From Phycomyces nitens (taxonomy: Eukaryota; Mucoromycota; Mucoromycetes; Mucorales; Phycomycetaceae): a DNA stretch of 64,000 nt. Within the stretch, counting starts at the first letter, position 1. Each line of letters opens with the position of its first letter. The position numbers and the translations under genes are program-made. The DNA is taken from assembly GCA_022702545.1 (NCBI GenBank), contig JAHRBC010000003.1, positions 310,001-374,000 of the forward strand, given 5' to 3'. Under the pieces are notes generated by a model. The model made no database searches, was not told the origin of the DNA, and saw nothing but the letters and a program-made list of their open reading frames with translations. Positions 10,502 through 23,339 of this stretch are shown here, in pieces.

Positions 10502-13500
10502 TTAGGTCAGAGAAGAGTAATAGTTGTTGTAGTCCAGTCGTGTCGACAGGGAACGTAGATCTTCATCATGATATGAAGCCAATGTCTCTAGAAACTCCAA
10601 TGTTTTTACCTAGATCACCCAACAGGTTTGTTAGACTCGAGTGTTTCAATGTACACTTTACCTTGAATTTATCCTCCAACTCATCGCACCTAGTGCGTAT
10701 TTTTTGAGATTTCTCTAAATCACGAGGTGTCAATTGCAAGTTGGCCTCGCGCTGGTTCCCTTTGGAGGTCGCAAATGTATGGAGTCGATCCTACGAAATT
10801 CAACAGGTATAAATACAAAATATAACAGATTCTCTTTTGACTATAAAATGTTACTCACCAAAGCTGACTTGTAGCTGAGCACGATGTCAAAGATAGTATT
10901 CAGTTGAATCGATAGTGTCTATAATGTGGTTTCGAGAGAATAAGACTCAATTTTGGCATCAAATCAATCATTCAAACTTGCCTGATTCTTGCCTTCGTCA
11001 AGAAACCCCTTTTCGGTGATCTTGTTGAGATACGAAGAGTGGGCTTCGATAATTGAATCCAGATCGATGCTTTTGTTTTCGATAAATGATGCTAGCTTTT
11101 CCCATGAGCATTCCAGTACCTATCAAATGGACATTAGAATTCCAACTTTGGGGGTCTGAAATCTGGAAAACTTGCTTCAAACAAGTAATAGTGTTGGAGC
11201 TGGTAAATAAAGTGAACCATTCGACTGATAGCAAGCTGAGCCTGATGGAGGTCTTGATCCATTTCTTTTGAAGAACACACCATTAGTATCCCACAACCCA
11301 AGATATCCAAACAAACTAACCAGGAATATTGACAAATGTTCGACTGGCAGTTCCCCATCGGCGCCAAGCTGATGACAATGTATACTCTACTCGTTTCAGT
11401 CTCCACATAAAGTTGAATATACGAAGGTATTGGTTCATGGACTGTTGACTAAACACTGTATTGATAGGCGAGTCTACATGGTAATCCAACGTAAAGACAT
11501 CCCAACCAAGATCTTCAGGCGATATCTTTTTTAAAATAATAATAATAATAATAATAATATCAGTCAATTAACTGGTTCTTGGGTATAAAACTGGCAGATC
11601 AATAATAATGGGACCAAATATTACCTCTAGCAGTCGAACATCGAGTCTGTTGAGAATATCTACATCGTCGTATTGTGCATTGGATGCTCGAATGGCCGTC
11701 TCGAGTACACCTGTCAGATTATGACGGAAAAGCTTGCTGGCTGGCATACTCAGATTTGGACTGTAAGGAAGAAGTTGGTTTGAGCCATCATTAGTTGAAC
11801 CAATTGAAACCCTCTTTTTGATTATCTTACCCTAGAGTATCCATGAGATGTTGGATAAAATCTCCTTGTCCCAGCAAAAGATATCGCTTGAGAGCTCGCA
11901 AGTGCTCCATCATTTTGTATTTACTCTTGAGCAAATTGATGAGCTGCTTGCTTGTTTCCAGATAGGTAACGTCAATTGACCTTTCAACCGCCTGGATGTC
12001 TCCATACTTGAATGTAGGCATACCTATATTGATTGAATATCATATACCTTGGCATACTCTAGTCAATAGACTTACAATCTTGCTCAGAGGTAGAATATTT
12101 CTCGACGAGTGAATCGTCATGACAACTACGTCGAATGAAATTAAGAGATTTTCCAATGGAGAATATCTGGTACAAAGAGATTGTCAGTATAGCTTATATC
12201 CATTATCTAATCTACCTTTTGGGCAAGTTCACCAGAGATAAATGCCGGCAGCATATCCTCGCGTATTGAGTATTGGTTTTGCCACAGTTCTTCCTCGGGT
12301 ACTGCTGGGTCGCATGCCACAAAGAATTCATTGTAAGGATCATCCAATTCACCTGCGTATATCCAACGTTGAAGCATTTCGTAAAATGGTTTGGACACCT
12401 AGAAAGTTTGGGCATTAGGATTTTATATTGTATTCTTGGCTTGTACCTCTTGAAGCATCTTGCTGATATACTGACGAATGAATGGATCACCGTGTTTTGT
12501 GTAGTTGTGCATTGTGGACACCAACGCTCCTCCTTTCTGGTCTTGAGAATACAAATAGCTTTTAGATGTTTGGCCTGTCATATAGCATCCTTACCTTGGC
12601 ACACATCAACCATTGTGCTCATCAATCGTAGTTTCTGTAGACTTTCTTGGGTCCATACAACCAAGCGTCTCAGGGTCAAGCTCTGTTCAGTCGGCAACAC
12701 AATCTGGTCTTCATCATTTGAGGTGCCAGATGTTTGTTTCTTGATCTGTGCCTCTAAAACGGCAATTAATCGGTAATATTCAGTAAGCTCATGTTGAAGT
12801 GTGGAGCAGAATGCCTATCAAACAGTGTCTTTTTAATACTCCCAATCTTGTCCCTCGTGGATATCCAATATTGTTTATTACCTGTCCAACAAGACCAATG
12901 CTTGGATCATTTGATTTCGTCTTTACAAATAAAAGGACTCGTTTGTATAGCCACCCTAGTTCAGACAGGTAGTATACAAGATCCTTTGTGGGCTTTGTTA
13001 CTGCAATCTTTATGGTTATGGTTGTAAGTTCAAATTGTTTTGTTTTTTGGTGTTGGTGAGAATATCAAAGTACCTTTGAATTGATAGAGTATTCGTCTGA
13101 TCCAGGATCAAATTTGATGTATTGACCATCGATTCCCTGAAAGATAAAGATGAGGTCTCGTAAGAGTGCAGACTCTGGTATGTGGACGGCTAAGTTGAGC
13201 CACTAGAAAAGTAAGTTTTTTGCATTGCCAATCAACCCAGGTTTTCAAGACTTCTTTACATGCATATTGTTCTCCAAATATTGCTTCTCGAGCCTTTGCC
13301 AATTGAAATGCAGGAGGAAGGGACCGATCCAGAGGTTGGACTCTTTCCTGATTATCTGTTTCTCGCACTAGCCTACGGCGTGTGTTTCGGGGCGAGTCTT
13401 GAACCTCATAGGGACGAGAAATTGTTGGCATGGCTGGTATGGATGATGGTCCAGGAAAGTTTTGTAATCCAGGAGAGATGAATTGCTGGGTGTCTAGAGA

Positions 13501-14314
13501 CTATTTTTGTTTCCTTATTACAACCCCACTCTTTTCTCATCAGATTAACAAACTCACTGCATGGCCAGAAGAAGGAGAAGAAGGAGAAACCAAAGGACTT
13601 TCTTCACCGACTGCCAACAAGAGGTAGAGAATGGCCCATTTGTTCCGAAGGACTTGCTACCGTACTCTTTAGTCTCAAGAAGGATAAATTGGACCTGGAT
13701 CGCTATTGTTTAACCTCCCCTCCTTTTTTTTTGCTTACCTGTGAAGCCAGTTTGTTGTACAAATGGCCAAACAAGCTTGCCTTGCTAGAGGAATTTGGAT
13801 CCTCTAATACTTTTTTATGGGTATTTTATAGATCCTTTGTATCTTAGTGTACCTCGCGCTCATAATGAAAAAAAAAGGGGAGAACCTCTCTTACACTTTC
13901 TTCGGATCAAATTAGCCACATGGTTTTCGTCTTGAACAACCGTCGGCTTGGCTTGACTATAAAAGAAAGAGAGCGATTTGTACAATCTTCTTGATCTACT
14001 TGTTGATGATTTGTTTGGTACCTAGAGAGCATCCGTGCATATTTCTCTGTAAGTTGTTCGACTTTCTTTTGTTGCTCTTGTTGAGAGATCTGATTGGGCT
14101 CATTTTGCTTGTTGCAGACAGAACGCCTGACAAGCTTATGCAGTGTCTTGTACACGCGAGGATCGATGGGAGGCTCTTCGCGCGAGAATGGTGATGAGCT
14201 CAGGGCATGACGTGGGGATGAAAAGGGTCTAGAAGGAGATTCGGAACCATAGGGTGATTCTGTGTAGGATCTGTGATCATTCAAAATGGATCTCAAGGAT
14301 TCTGGCCGATTCAT
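10502..14314 (-). CDS. Gamma-tubulin complex component 3 (Spc98/GCP3)
   Basis: GCP3 forms, with gamma-tubulin and GCP2, the small complex that nucleates microtubules at the spindle pole body. The gene reads leftward in many exons. It begins [15 protein letters not shown] at 14314, has a Ser/Pro-rich N-terminus, then the two GRIP regions. Diagnostic GCP3 stretches are [17 protein letters not shown] (about 13.1 kb), [20 protein letters not shown] (12.35 kb), [19 protein letters not shown] (11.85 kb), [20 protein letters not shown] (11.5 kb) and [16 protein letters not shown] (11.4 kb). It ends with [14 protein letters not shown] and TAA at 10502-10504. Exon boundaries in the poorly conserved N-terminal part (13.25-13.9 kb) are uncertain: two junctions need weak donors (GTTGGC, GTCTTG) for phase. 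No disabling lesion is evident. The YLLLGQGDF form favours GCP3 over GCP2. Confidence 0.88.
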
Positions 14315-14718
14315 TAATGATTAAGGTGATTAAAAAGGGCCTCTTTAGACAAGTACTATTATAGGTTGGTGAGGACAGCAGAGGTGCTGTGACTGGCGAA
14401 CCAATTGCTAGATGTATAAAGGTGATTGTTTTCAAAACAAGAAAATATCAATATTTTTCCAAGTAAATGATGATTCAATATTATGATTTATATAGCTTGT
14501 AGGTAGATTGATTATAGACTCTTTTTTTTTAATATATTAAAAAAAGAGAGAGAGAGAATACAAGATAAAGAAGACTACAGGGTATAAGTGTAGATAAATG
14601 TGATCATGGTCAATCACAGAAAATGAATCTTTGGAAAAGATACTTGATATTTAAATTAATAGTTAAACAAACAAAAAAGGGCTAGTAAATAATGAAATAG
14701 AATTATAAAAGGGTAGGT
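14315..14718. other. Intergenic between GCP3 and PHO84-like gene
   Basis: Holds the promoter of the leftward GCP3 gene and the 3' end of the phosphate transporter. A purine-rich AG repeat lies near 14545-14560. Nothing else supported. Confidence 0.3.
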
Positions 14719-16443
14719 TTAATAAGAGACCTTGATGTCTTCTTCAGAAGCAGTCTTGTTGGTAGTTCTCGGGCCATAGTGATCCTCGCCAGAGAGCTCC
14801 TCGAGAGACTTGCCCTTGGTTTCGGGAATCAAGAAGGACGAAAAGATACCGGTAAGCATGAAGAAGGCAAAGAGCTGGAGGAGATGGTTGATCCAGTTGT
14901 TGGAACCACCGATATCTTTCAAGAGACCAAAGCCGACCTGAGCAATGATGGAGCCAACCTTTCCAGAAGCAGCAGAGATACCGTGGGCAGTAGATCTGTA
15001 GCGGGTAGGGAAACATTCACCAGGAACAATAAAGGTGGTAGTATTGGGACCCTATGTAGATTCATGAAAATTTTAGGACATTTATTTACCCACACTACCA
15101 AATATAAACTTACAAAGTTGAAGAAGATCTGAGTGATGGCGTAAAGAACGATGAAGAGAGTAGATGACTTTGCAAGAATGGCATGGTATCCGAAACCGAG
15201 AATGACAAACATGATTGTGAGCATAGTGAAACCCATGATCTGGATGAACTTGCGGCCGAGCTTATCAATGGTGAAGACAGAGATCCAGTAACCAGGTACA
15301 GAGCCGAGCAAGTTGATAATGATGTTACCGACACACACACGGAAGACGGTGTTGTACGGGTCGCCATCGCCAGCAAAGCCAATGTTCTGGAGAATGATGG
15401 AGTTGTTCAGACCGAGACCATACCATGCGACATCGAGAGCGAACCAGGAGTAAGCAGTACCGAACAAGATCTTGCCGTTCTTCCACTGACCAAAGAAATG
15501 GCAAAAGTCGGACCAGGAAGCCTTTGGGGAGGTGTTTGCGCGGGCAACAGCAATGTTATCGGTGTAGTCACCGTTTGAAGCACCGTGTTCGATAAAGGCC
15601 TTGGCATCACTGATACCCTTTTCGATCTTTTGTTCGACATCAATGGTGAAGCGAGGGGTTTCAGGGATAGTGAGACGGTAGTAGAGGGCAATGGTACCTG
15701 GGACAGCACCCATACCGATAACGATACGCCAGACGCTGTCAAGATTGGCAGGGTCGGCGTGGATGGCATTCTGGTAACCTGCGGTTGCAATAAGACCAAC
15801 AAGACCGGCGGCAAGCTGTCCAATACCCTGCATGGCGAATACGGCTGCCATCATGGCACCACGACGCTTTGTGGTGGCAAATTCAGCAGTGATTACGGAA
15901 GATAGGGGATAATCGCCGCCAATTCCAATGCCTACAATGATACGCCAAAAGGTGATTGCGGCCCAGAAAGACATTGCAGGTCCATCTCCAGTAAGGGTTT
16001 GGCCAACAGTGCCAATGATAATGATCATCAATTCGATACCATACATGCGCTTACGACCAACACGATCGGCAAGGTAACCAAACAAAAGCTGGCCAACAAC
16101 TGTACCAACAGAACATGATACCTTGATAGCAGTGTCGACATTGTGAGGGGTCTTTGAGCCCTGGTCAGCAAAATAGACATAACCAATCATTGTCGAGACG
16201 AGGTTGATAGCAAAGATGTCGTAGGCGTCTGTGAAGAAACCAATACCAGATACGATACAAGCACGAATGTGGAACCAGCCAAACTTGGCATTGTCAATCT
16301 AGACAAAGGATAAGGATCTGTACTGATGATTTCAAGTGTCTTACTTCTTCAAGGGCAACACGACGACGCTCAATCATGTCAATTGTGTAGTTCTCCTGGG
16401 CTATCTGAGCCGCATGGATCTCATCCGGACTTTGGGAAGCCAT
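14719..16443 (-). CDS. PHO84: Inorganic phosphate:H+ symporter, PHO84 family (MFS)
   Basis: Three exons (16443-16345, 16298-15114, 15051-14719) give 538 residues. The protein is a 12-helix major-facilitator transporter that imports phosphate with protons at the plasma membrane. Visible are the TM1 motif GFFTDAYDIFAINLVS, the MFS loop signature GYLADRVGRKRMYG (about residue 107), the PHO84-family signature GIGIGGDYPLSSVITAEF with the Asp important for transport, and a long hydrophilic central loop (about residues 245-300). The second half has GLNNSIILQNIGF and GPNTTTFIVPGECFPTRYRS, then the C-terminal loop PETKGKSLEEL. Length matches fungal PHO84. It is not followed by an SPX domain. No CACGTG (Pho4 site) is seen close to the start; one lies about 1.1 kb upstream near 17557. 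Confidence 0.92.
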
Positions 16444-18063
16444 CTTTTGGACTGTTTGGATTAAAGAGTGAAAGGATTGCTTTTTGAAATAAAATAACGA
16501 TCAACAAAAAGCCTATTTATATGAATCCCGATGAAAGATATATGGTGGTCATGGTATTGGAGATCGAGCCACCCAAGATCAACTTCAAAGGGTTCAGAAA
16601 CGAATGATTGCCTATCATTTCCCGCATGTGCTGTGGTGATGTGGTTTGGATATCTGTATAAATCAATAGCCCAATCATGGATATTAAGTGCATTTGTGGA
16701 TTACACAGTGAGATTATAGGATTTCCGGAATTGGAGGGCGAGGATAGTACGGTGGTAGCCAATCGTAAAAAGCAGTCTGTCCACGTCGTTTTGGTTGCAA
16801 CACCAAACAATGAGCAAGAAATTCTTTTTGCTGGTTTTTTCTGCTTAATCCAGAGATCCTTCTACTGTCAAGACATCACACCAGTGAGTACAATAGAGCG
16901 CTAGGTATTCCTGTGTTGCACACTGTCTCGATCTGCTTGCCATTTTCGCCAATTTTACTCTTATTTGTCTTTGAGTTGGATCAATTCAAATTATCCGATT
17001 GTAATATAATATTATAATTGTCCAAATAAATACAAAATAAGGGCTAATATGTACAAATCAAGACATTTATACAAAGTAATCGTTTTCTAGCATTTTTTGT
17101 ACTTGTTCGTCGAGGTATGCAGGTCTCCAATTGTACAAAGGGGGTTATTGATTTATTAGGGCAGTAGAAAGAGAGAATAACAGGAATGAGACATTTATTT
17201 ACTAGAAAGGAAAGGATACGGTAATAGAAGACAGCCTAATAAAGGCAATGGAGCGAAATATGTGCTTTTATTAAAATTAAAAGCTGAGCGAATTAAAAAA
17301 ACGAATGTGAGGCACTCTCTATTATTATTTGATGATCTCAAAGACTTTGGTGGGATGATTTTGGATCTTTGGATATTTTGCGCTTTTTCTTCTTTTTGGA
17401 CTGATCCGGCCATAGATGATCTGGGATCTAAGCGCGTGTTAAACTTGAGATTTAATGACCAGAAGATTCCTATTGGATATTGAATTCTCAAGATGGGTTT
17501 GGTCAAACTAGGGGGCGTGTCAAGATACACGTTATTTTGTAGGGTAGGATTGTGCTTCACGTGTCTAAATGTGATTTCTGCGGCCAATCATTGGTCACTC
17601 ATAGCCAACGTTGTCAATTCAAAAATAGACTTTATGTAAATGAGGTGCAAACCAGGGATTTTATATATTTATTTTCCAATTCATGGCAAATAAAACATCC
17701 TTTAATATTTTTTCATTATGAAAATCATACAAGGCGTTGATCTATACCCCACAAATTTAACGAGTCAATTTTGCCATCCAGGAAAACCATTTGTATATTG
17801 ACAGAAAGTGTTCAAACTATAGAGTCTTTATAGGGGGGATATAAAATCCCACTTCTTCTTCTGTTTCTTCTTCTTCTTCTTTTCACCATGGTTCAAAAAA
17901 CTTTTATAAAAGATGTGAAAAAAAGGGCTATAGGCGACAAGTGTGGTATATTTTAGCCTATGGACTCTATTGTTAATAAAGAGCAGTAGTTTTCAGTATC
18001 CACACACGAATGACTACTGTCTGATCATGGATGATATTATAGCGCATAAGTTTAATAGATGGC
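16444..18063. promoter_or_regulatory. Upstream region of the phosphate transporter; otherwise empty
   Basis: About 1.6 kb of AT-rich DNA without a supported gene. A TATTTATATGAA stretch near 16510 could act as a TATA element. A CACGTG hexamer near 17557 matches the yeast Pho4 core site, but its distance makes a role speculative. A TTC-repeat lies at 17853-17882. Confidence 0.35.
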
Positions 18064-19934
18064 CAAATATATCACCTTGAGATCATTATTGTTCTCGATT
18101 GTCTCTATATTCCATCGACCTAAATCCAATCAAACAGTTCTAGTAATCATAAAGTGCATTGGTCAATTCTAGAGGTCTTGGTTACATTGACCAGCTGCTT
18201 GGATAAACGGCGCAGCACAAAAAAAAATCTTTGGTTTTATTATTATTATTATTAAAAAATGGCAGATTTCCATCAAAAAGGTATATTTTTATGGGACTTT
18301 CTTAGGTGCAATCCATCCTTTGTTATGGTATTTTAACAAGGTAGAGAAAGAATAAACATCAGATAACAATGACAGTTCAATAGTACCATGTCCTCATAAT
18401 CAGTTTTTTTTTGGGCTAATGACCATCCAACAAGCTGTTTGAGACAATGTCTTGCTCAAGTATATGTTTTCCCCAGAGAAAAAAAGTATTCGAGTACCTA
18501 GTTTAAATTGTTGGCTATAAAAAAGTTGAAATTGACGTTTGGAAATATTGTGCTGATTCCATTATCAGTAGTGAGCTAGCCCAGACACAGTGTTAGCGAC
18601 CATCCAAGATCCTTGTTGATAAAAATGTCAACTTATTTCCCACGTACCAAAGCCCAAATACACGTCGTCTCCCAAAGGTATAGTACGATTGTTTCTGGCA
18701 ATGGCCTTTTTCTACTTGGATATCCAAAGTGTATCTAAAGAGTCTGAGGGTGTCTTTATCAGTATGCTGGCCTTTTGATTGTCTGTACCAAGAGATCCTT
18801 TTTTAACGCTAATTATTATCCAGTCAGTATGTGTTCAACTTTATCAATATATCAATGTCATTCATCAGGTTTCTTGCCGAGATAATAAAAAAGAAACTTT
18901 TTCATTTTTACATTTATAATTTTATTCAGTAAACAATTTTTTCAAAATTTGTATAATCAGCTGTACATGCACTTTTCATGCAAAGAATATAAGCTTTGTA
19001 AATACTGTCATTTATTTAAACAAAAGAAATGAAGAACTCGGTCAATTGAATCTGCTTGTTTGTGGCTGTTTGGTACATGGGCTTGCTGGAATTGCATAAT
19101 CTTGCTTTTGGTCATTCCATAGTTTCCATTCATTTCATAAAATCATGTCCATTGGAAAATATCCCTTTTTTTTTTTTAATGGGCCTTGATTTATATAAAA
19201 TACTCTTCAATAAAAAAAAAAAGAACTGTGTCTGTTGCTCCTTTCTTTGCCTCGTATCCAGCGACAAAGCTTTGAGGAATATTGAAGAGATGTCTAGTGT
19301 ATTTTTTGAATATAATAAAACCAGAGTTTCTATTGCTCATGTCTGAAATCCTTGCTTTGTTTGTTGATCCCAATGGATTTATTTCTGCATAAAAGTTTCA
19401 TTCTTTTTGGTGCATTCTTGCAGTCTGGAGCTCTGTTGAAATGACTCGGTTTCCCAAGTCTATTGGTCTGCTTTGTCTGGTGTATTTGTTACTCGCCCTT
19501 TTTCTATGCATCAAACTGCCTTGATTTTTATAGAGTTGCTTCCCAATACAATCACTGACTGTCTTTGGAAAGTCCTTGATCAACGCTAGTAGTAGTAGTA
19601 GTTTTTTTTTATTTATCAAAATCTTATCACGGAGTTTCGGATATACTTGAAAAGGATGTCCAAAAACCAAGTGTGATTGCAAAAGAAAAAAGCATACAGC
19701 CTTGTGAATAAATCCGGATTGCACCCAAGAAAGTCCCATAAAAAATGTACCTTTTTGATGGAAATCTGCCATTTTTTTTGTGCTGCGACGTTTATTCAAA
19801 CGGCTAGTCAACGTAACCAAGACCCCTAGAATTGGCCAATGCATTTTATGATTACTAGAACTGTTTGATTGGATTTAGGTCAATGGAATATAAAGACAAT
19901 CGAGAACAATGGTGGTCTCAAGGTGATATATTTG
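18064..19934. repeat. Large inverted repeat, arms about 220-250 bp, 1.4 kb apart
   Basis: The left arm (18064 to about 18314) and right arm (about 19716-19934) are inverted copies at roughly 85-90% by eye. The left arm carries an extra segment of about 30 bp including an ATT trinucleotide run (18229-18257). Shared stretches include AAATATATCACCTTGAGA, CTAAATCCAATCAAACAGTT and AATGGCAGATTTCCATCAAA. The inner 1.4 kb has no transposase that I recognise. This could be a large non-autonomous element with long terminal inverted repeats or an inverted duplication. A 148-residue antisense frame (19398-19844) runs through the right arm and is probably fortuitous. Confidence 0.7.
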
Positions 19935-20961
19935 ACAATAGATGATTAGATGGTGGTCCATTGTGGATTTTAGGTAACCAACATAATGACCTGTTGCTGT
20001 TCCCTCTACTGACATGCCCAGGATGATCAATTCGATTATCTCTTTTTATATATATAGATGATTGTGTTTTGGGTACATTGAGACCATGCTATGCAGTTGG
20101 TGTTGACATAAAAGCCAGTTTCTCATAAAATGCACGTCGAATTGGTCCCATTTCAGCTGTTCCTGAATTATTGCAAGAGATAGATTGCAGTGTTCATAAA
20201 GCATTGTTACTTTACATTGGTTGGCTCATCAGCTGCCTCGGAACGCCTGATGGACTCTCTAATGGAATCTAGAATGGCTTTCTTTTTAAAAAAAAAGAAA
20301 GTGTCTTGAGACGTGAGAGACCAGACTTTGGACGTTTCTCAAGGATGCCAAGGTGACTTGAGCTCTGATTGGCCCATTTTTGCCCTGAACTGTGTGTGCA
20401 GCATATGGGAAATGAGGCTTGTTTTTATTAGCGTGGCAGTTTGGACAGGCCAAGTTTAGTATGTATATCTAAATGTTACCATAATTGGCAATTGCATTTA
20501 TACGAGTACCTAGATATGCTTCAAACATGATTGGTGTTGATAAAAAGGGCATTGACTTTTTGCCAAAAAAATGCTGTTTTTGGCTATTCTCGAGAACGCA
20601 TGATCAATAAAGTCACTCTTTTTAGCGTTTTTTTTGCGAGATCATGCTGCCATCATTGTCCCGAGCCAATCCGGAAAGAGGGGATTGGTTGTCTTAATAA
20701 ATAGAATAGAATATATATATATATATTTATTTAGTGTAAAATGAATAAATAAATAAATAAATAGAAAAGACACCATTCACTATATTTTGGAGATGTACAA
20801 GGTGAATTGATGCGTATGGATGTATGTATATATATGTGTATGTGCTGTATGTATGGAGGATTTGTACTGGGATGATATATAAAACAAAAGAGGGTGAAAA
20901 TAAAAAATAAAAATAAAAATAAAATAAAATAAAAAATAAAATAAAAATATTTTGAGGTACG
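19935..20961. other. Intergenic, simple repeats
   Basis: AT-rich region downstream of the C2H2 gene. It contains (TA)n at about 20711-20725, AAAT-type tandem repeats at 20742-20763 and 20899-20945. No gene seen. Confidence 0.4.
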
Positions 20962-21676
20962 TCATTTCTTTCGTGCCGGAGTGGGTTCGATCAAAGCCCT
21001 TGAGGCCAGATCGCGAAGAGAGTCGTAGTAGACGGGAGTGTAACGGAAGCGGCCAAAACCCTGAAGAGCCTCGAACTCGTCCATAGTCAGATGAATGGCC
21101 TTGAACTCGGAGACAGGAGTAGCGCCGGGGTTGCACAGATCTGCTACAGACATTCTTCGCTGGACATTTGTGGTGGTTTGGGGATTCGAGTCGTCGTCTT
21201 CGTCAGAGGAGGAGTCTGTCGAGCAAGGCCGCTCGCAGTAGGGCGACCCCAGCGAGACAGGAGACACGAGGCCGTTATTTCCACCGGGAGATGGATCGTA
21301 CGATATTGGGTCCACACACAGGTCTGGGTGGCGCTTATTTGTGCTGGACCCGCGTGTGCCTGACTCTGTGCCTGAAAAAGGTTTTCCATCTTCTGAAAAT
21401 GTCTGGGTGCGATAGACACCATGAGTCTGTGTGTGCTGCATCATGTTGTCGAAACGACTGAACTTGCGGGTGCATTCAGGCACGACACACTTGAACGGTT
21501 TCTAGACGGCTGTTAGTAATTGAATCATCCAGGTGGCTGCTTACTTCTCCCGTGTGCTTTCTGGTATGTCTGGCCAGGTGTTCGGATCGAGAAAAGGTCA
21601 TGCTACAGGACCCATAGCCTGAGCATTGGAATAGTTTTGGCCCAGCAGAACGCGGTTTTCTTGGCTGAGGAGACAT
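20962..21676 (-). CDS. Two-finger C2H2 transcription factor (USV1/COM2/RSV2-like)
   Basis: Two exons (21676-21545 and 21501-20962) join in phase through the inter-finger linker HTGEKPF to give 223 residues. Finger 1 is C-X5-C-X12-H-X3-H ([13 protein letters not shown]...HTRKH) and finger 2 is C-X4-C-X12-H-X3-H ([12 protein letters not shown]...HTQTH). The motif [18 protein letters not shown] followed by [10 protein letters not shown] is characteristic of fungal stress and nutrient regulators of the USV1/COM2/RSV2 group, which bind C/AGGGG-type sites. The rest is a Ser/Asp-rich acidic region (DSSSDEDDD), a likely activation or docking segment, and a C-terminal conserved-looking stretch ending in basic residues. 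The fingers are at the extreme N-terminus. Target genes cannot be told from sequence. Confidence 0.85.
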
Positions 21677-23330
21677 GTTCGATTTAGAGAAGCAAAAGAG
21701 GTCAAAATAACAAGACTGGTTTTTTTTTCTTTATAAAAAATTATATAAATAAATAATATTAAAGGGGGAAAGCGGGAACAATTTCAATTTTCAGGCACCA
21801 ATATTTTTCCTGCTTTCGTCATGATGGCGTCGAATAGCAAGATATAGTGCACGGCCATTCCTGCCCGTCCCTTTCTACTCTCATTAGCCATCCAACCACC
21901 TACTAATTATGCTTTCTCTTGCTGAGGTCATCGTTTGTGAGTCATGCATTTCACTCCCATCGTCAGGTTAACATCCCTAGTCGCCCTTTGAAATGTATTG
22001 TAAACGTCAATTTTACAAAATAAATATACAAACGCATTCAATAAAATATAATATAATAAAATAAAATATAAAATATATGTAATAAAATGCCTTTTTTTTT
22101 TCTTTTGCAGGATTCGAAATGATGTTGGCCATCAAGAGAACCAATCTCTGGCGGGCATCTTGTTACCAAGGCAGCATTCCAGGCTTAAAGCATCATTCCA
22201 ATAAATAATTTCAAATAAAATATCAGAGGTCGCTTTATATTTCAAACAACATGTTTGGATATTTAGATTCAAGCACCCATAAAGTCACGACCAAGAAGAA
22301 CTAGGCAGTACAGATTCCAGGGCCACTTGAGAAGTCCAAGGTAGCCAGCATTTGTCTAGAAGATCAAGGGCGTTACTATCAATGTCGCACAACTTTATAA
22401 TTAAAATGTATATATATATGTATATATATATATATATTTATACAATTGACAACAAACATTTAAGCGCAATGCACAGTGCACAGTTCACAGTTCACAGTGC
22501 AATTATAAGATCCACACATTTTTCCATTTTTACAACAGTCCTTGGCCAATCAGCGTCCATATTCCAAGATGTCCTTGCGCATAAATGCAGGCCCAGCAAC
22601 CCGCCCACATCATCACCTCTATTGACAGTTGCAACAGCATCAGCAAAAAGGCAGCATGCATAAATAGGAGTTTAATTGTGAAAGCCCAACTTTTTTGTTT
22701 TTTTTTTGTTTCCATCCGTCGCGTAAGTCGCGTTTGTCACATATTTCATTGTCGGGGTTAGATATGGTCAGGAGACATCTGTATTTAGACTTGCTGCGAC
22801 AAGCTAAACTTTCTATTGGATAAAATTAGTAATAATAATCTGGTAGTTCTGATTGAACTTTAGACAGCTGGACGAATCAAAACCAATTTTTTAGACAGAA
22901 CAAAAAAGGAAATTAGTCTTCACATCAAGCAAAAGATGTATTCAACTTGCCTGCAATAATCCAAACTTTTTCATTTTAATATAAAAGCACTGTGTATATA
23001 ATGTTGCGAGCCATTATAATGGAATATGGTAGATGTTTTCAATTGCATTGGCGTTGCGATTCCACACCCATGTTGTATACAGGCTGTTACTACACATAAT
23101 AGAAAACTATTTATTCAAACTTTATAATTACCTGCCAAAAAAAAAAAAAAGGGGGGGGGGGGGGGGCTCATGTTACAAAGTCTGCTTTAAACTGGTATTC
23201 AGTACCTTTTGCAGGGTATCATGATAAAAGAAAACAAATAGCCCTACAAACCATGTTATTATTATTAGTATTATTATATATAAATCATTTGATTTTTCCA
23301 TCTTATTTTCTCTTGTTTACACTTTTATAT
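21677..23330. other. Intergenic with homopolymer and simple repeats
   Basis: No gene supported. It holds the upstream region of the C2H2 gene, (TA)n at 22408-22437, small repeats of CACAGT near 22468-22499, and a striking A14-G16 run at 23137-23166. Confidence 0.4.
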
Positions 23331-23339
23331 ATTTTTAAA

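Noticed and set aside
15183..15905. Plus-strand frames inside the phosphate transporter
   Set aside because: Antisense shadows of a well-conserved MFS gene.
19398..19844. 148-residue antisense frame in the large inverted repeat
   Set aside because: No domain; probably fortuitous within the repeat arm.
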